Assembly (NCBI GenBank): GCA_017939945.1
Contig: JAGAZS010000357.1
Location: 1 to 6,757 of the forward strand
Direction: 5' to 3'
Length of the DNA stretch: 6,757 nt
DNA from: Schwartzia sp. (in: firmicutes)
Lineage (GTDB): Bacteria; Bacillota; Negativicutes; Selenomonadales; Selenomonadaceae
Positions within the stretch are counted from its first letter, which is position 1; each line of letters begins with the position of its first letter. A program made the position numbers and the translations under genes. The notes beneath the pieces were generated by a model. The model did not search any database. It was not told the DNA's origin and saw only the letters and a program-made list of their open reading frames with translations. Shown here piece by piece: positions 6,474 through 6,757 of the stretch.

Positions 6474-6755
6474 TTACTTGAAATCTACGAACTCGTTGAT
6501 TCGTGCCCCGCCCTTTGTCATCGGTTCGACGAAGCTCCTGTGGATATGCAGCACGATGACCCGCGGCTCGTTTGACGCCAGCGCCGTGTCAAACGCCGCC
6601 GCGAAGTCGTCGGGCGTCGAGACCTCCTCCGCCTCGATACCGAAGCTTTTCGCGTAGCCGACGTAATCCATCGGATAGTCGAACTCGCAGGCCGTGTAAC
6701 GCTCATCGTAAAAGACCTTTTGCAGCTGGCGGATCATGCCGAGACTCGTATTGTC
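6474..6755 (-). CDS. Thiamine-diphosphate enzyme, acetolactate synthase large-subunit family (partial, C-terminus only)
   Basis: Ninety-three codons of an open frame enter from the right edge and end at TAA 6476-6474; the N-terminal bulk lies outside the window. The fragment starts at the end of the ThDP/Mg-binding motif, DNTSLGMIRQLQKVFYDERY, which parallels the NNGxLGMVRQWQxLFYxxRY segment of acetolactate (acetohydroxyacid) synthase large subunits. It then runs through the conserved alpha/beta tail (PMDYVGYAKSFGIEAEEV, PRVIVLHIHRSFVEPM). Near the end the usual PMVPPGA-type loop reads PMTKGGA, so the protein is a divergent member. It could be a catabolic or specialised ThDP lyase rather than the branched-chain amino acid enzyme. 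It lies 14 bases upstream of cobO in the same direction. Confidence 0.72.
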   Translation of the reverse strand, partial: DNTSLGMIRQLQKVFYDERYTACEFDYPMDYVGYAKSFGIEAEEVSTPDDFAAAFDTALASNEPRVIVLHIHRSFVEPMTKGGARINEFVDFK

Positions 6756-6757
6756 CA

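Noticed and set aside
5296..6657. A 453-codon plus-strand open frame opposite comEA, cobO and the ThDP enzyme
   Set aside because: It spans three well-supported genes on the other strand, has an Arg/His-rich composition without hydrophobic core patterns, and shows no family motifs.

Overview
The window is a moderately GC-rich bacterial segment in which every recognisable gene lies on the minus strand, so transcription runs from high to low coordinates. The gene set points to a Firmicutes-type organism, possibly a Negativicutes relative such as Selenomonas or Megasphaera: a ComEA of the membrane-anchor + SLBB + HhH type, a ComEC with a C-terminal metallo-beta-lactamase domain, a short CobO/BtuR, YhdT next to PanF, and strong GGAGG-like ribosome binding sites. 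The taxonomic guess is an inference from gene content and is only moderately secure.

Reading in the direction of transcription: the right end (6755 to 6474) holds the C-terminal part of a thiamine-diphosphate enzyme of the acetolactate synthase family. Next come cobO (cobalamin adenosyltransferase), comEA (DNA receptor for transformation) and a small AT-richer gene for a CdiA-CT-like (BECR-fold) nuclease. The gaps are 14, 18 and 14 bases, so these genes look like one transcription unit. After the nuclease gene there is a 117-base gap before comEC, the DNA-uptake channel, which fills 4726 to 2324. A 53-base gap with a promoter leads into yhdT-panF, whose reading frames overlap; they encode a small membrane protein and the sodium/pantothenate symporter. 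A second intergenic promoter precedes a helix-turn-helix protein cut off by the left edge.

The most unusual part is the junction between the nuclease gene and comEC. The nuclease gene has clearly lower GC than its neighbours and sits between the two core competence genes. At its 3' end, on the opposite strand to every gene, lies what looks like a complete miniature transcription unit: an extended -10 promoter, a roughly 60-base RNA that folds into a 21-bp two-part hairpin, and a T7 run. Three of the hairpin pairs are G-U wobbles that work only in the plus-strand RNA, which shows its direction. The T run of this unit encodes the last two lysines and stop codon of the nuclease on the other strand. 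This is a candidate small RNA, and speculatively an antisense regulator of the nuclease. No CRISPR array, insertion sequence, tRNA or rRNA was seen, and no stretch over 300 bases lacks a gene.
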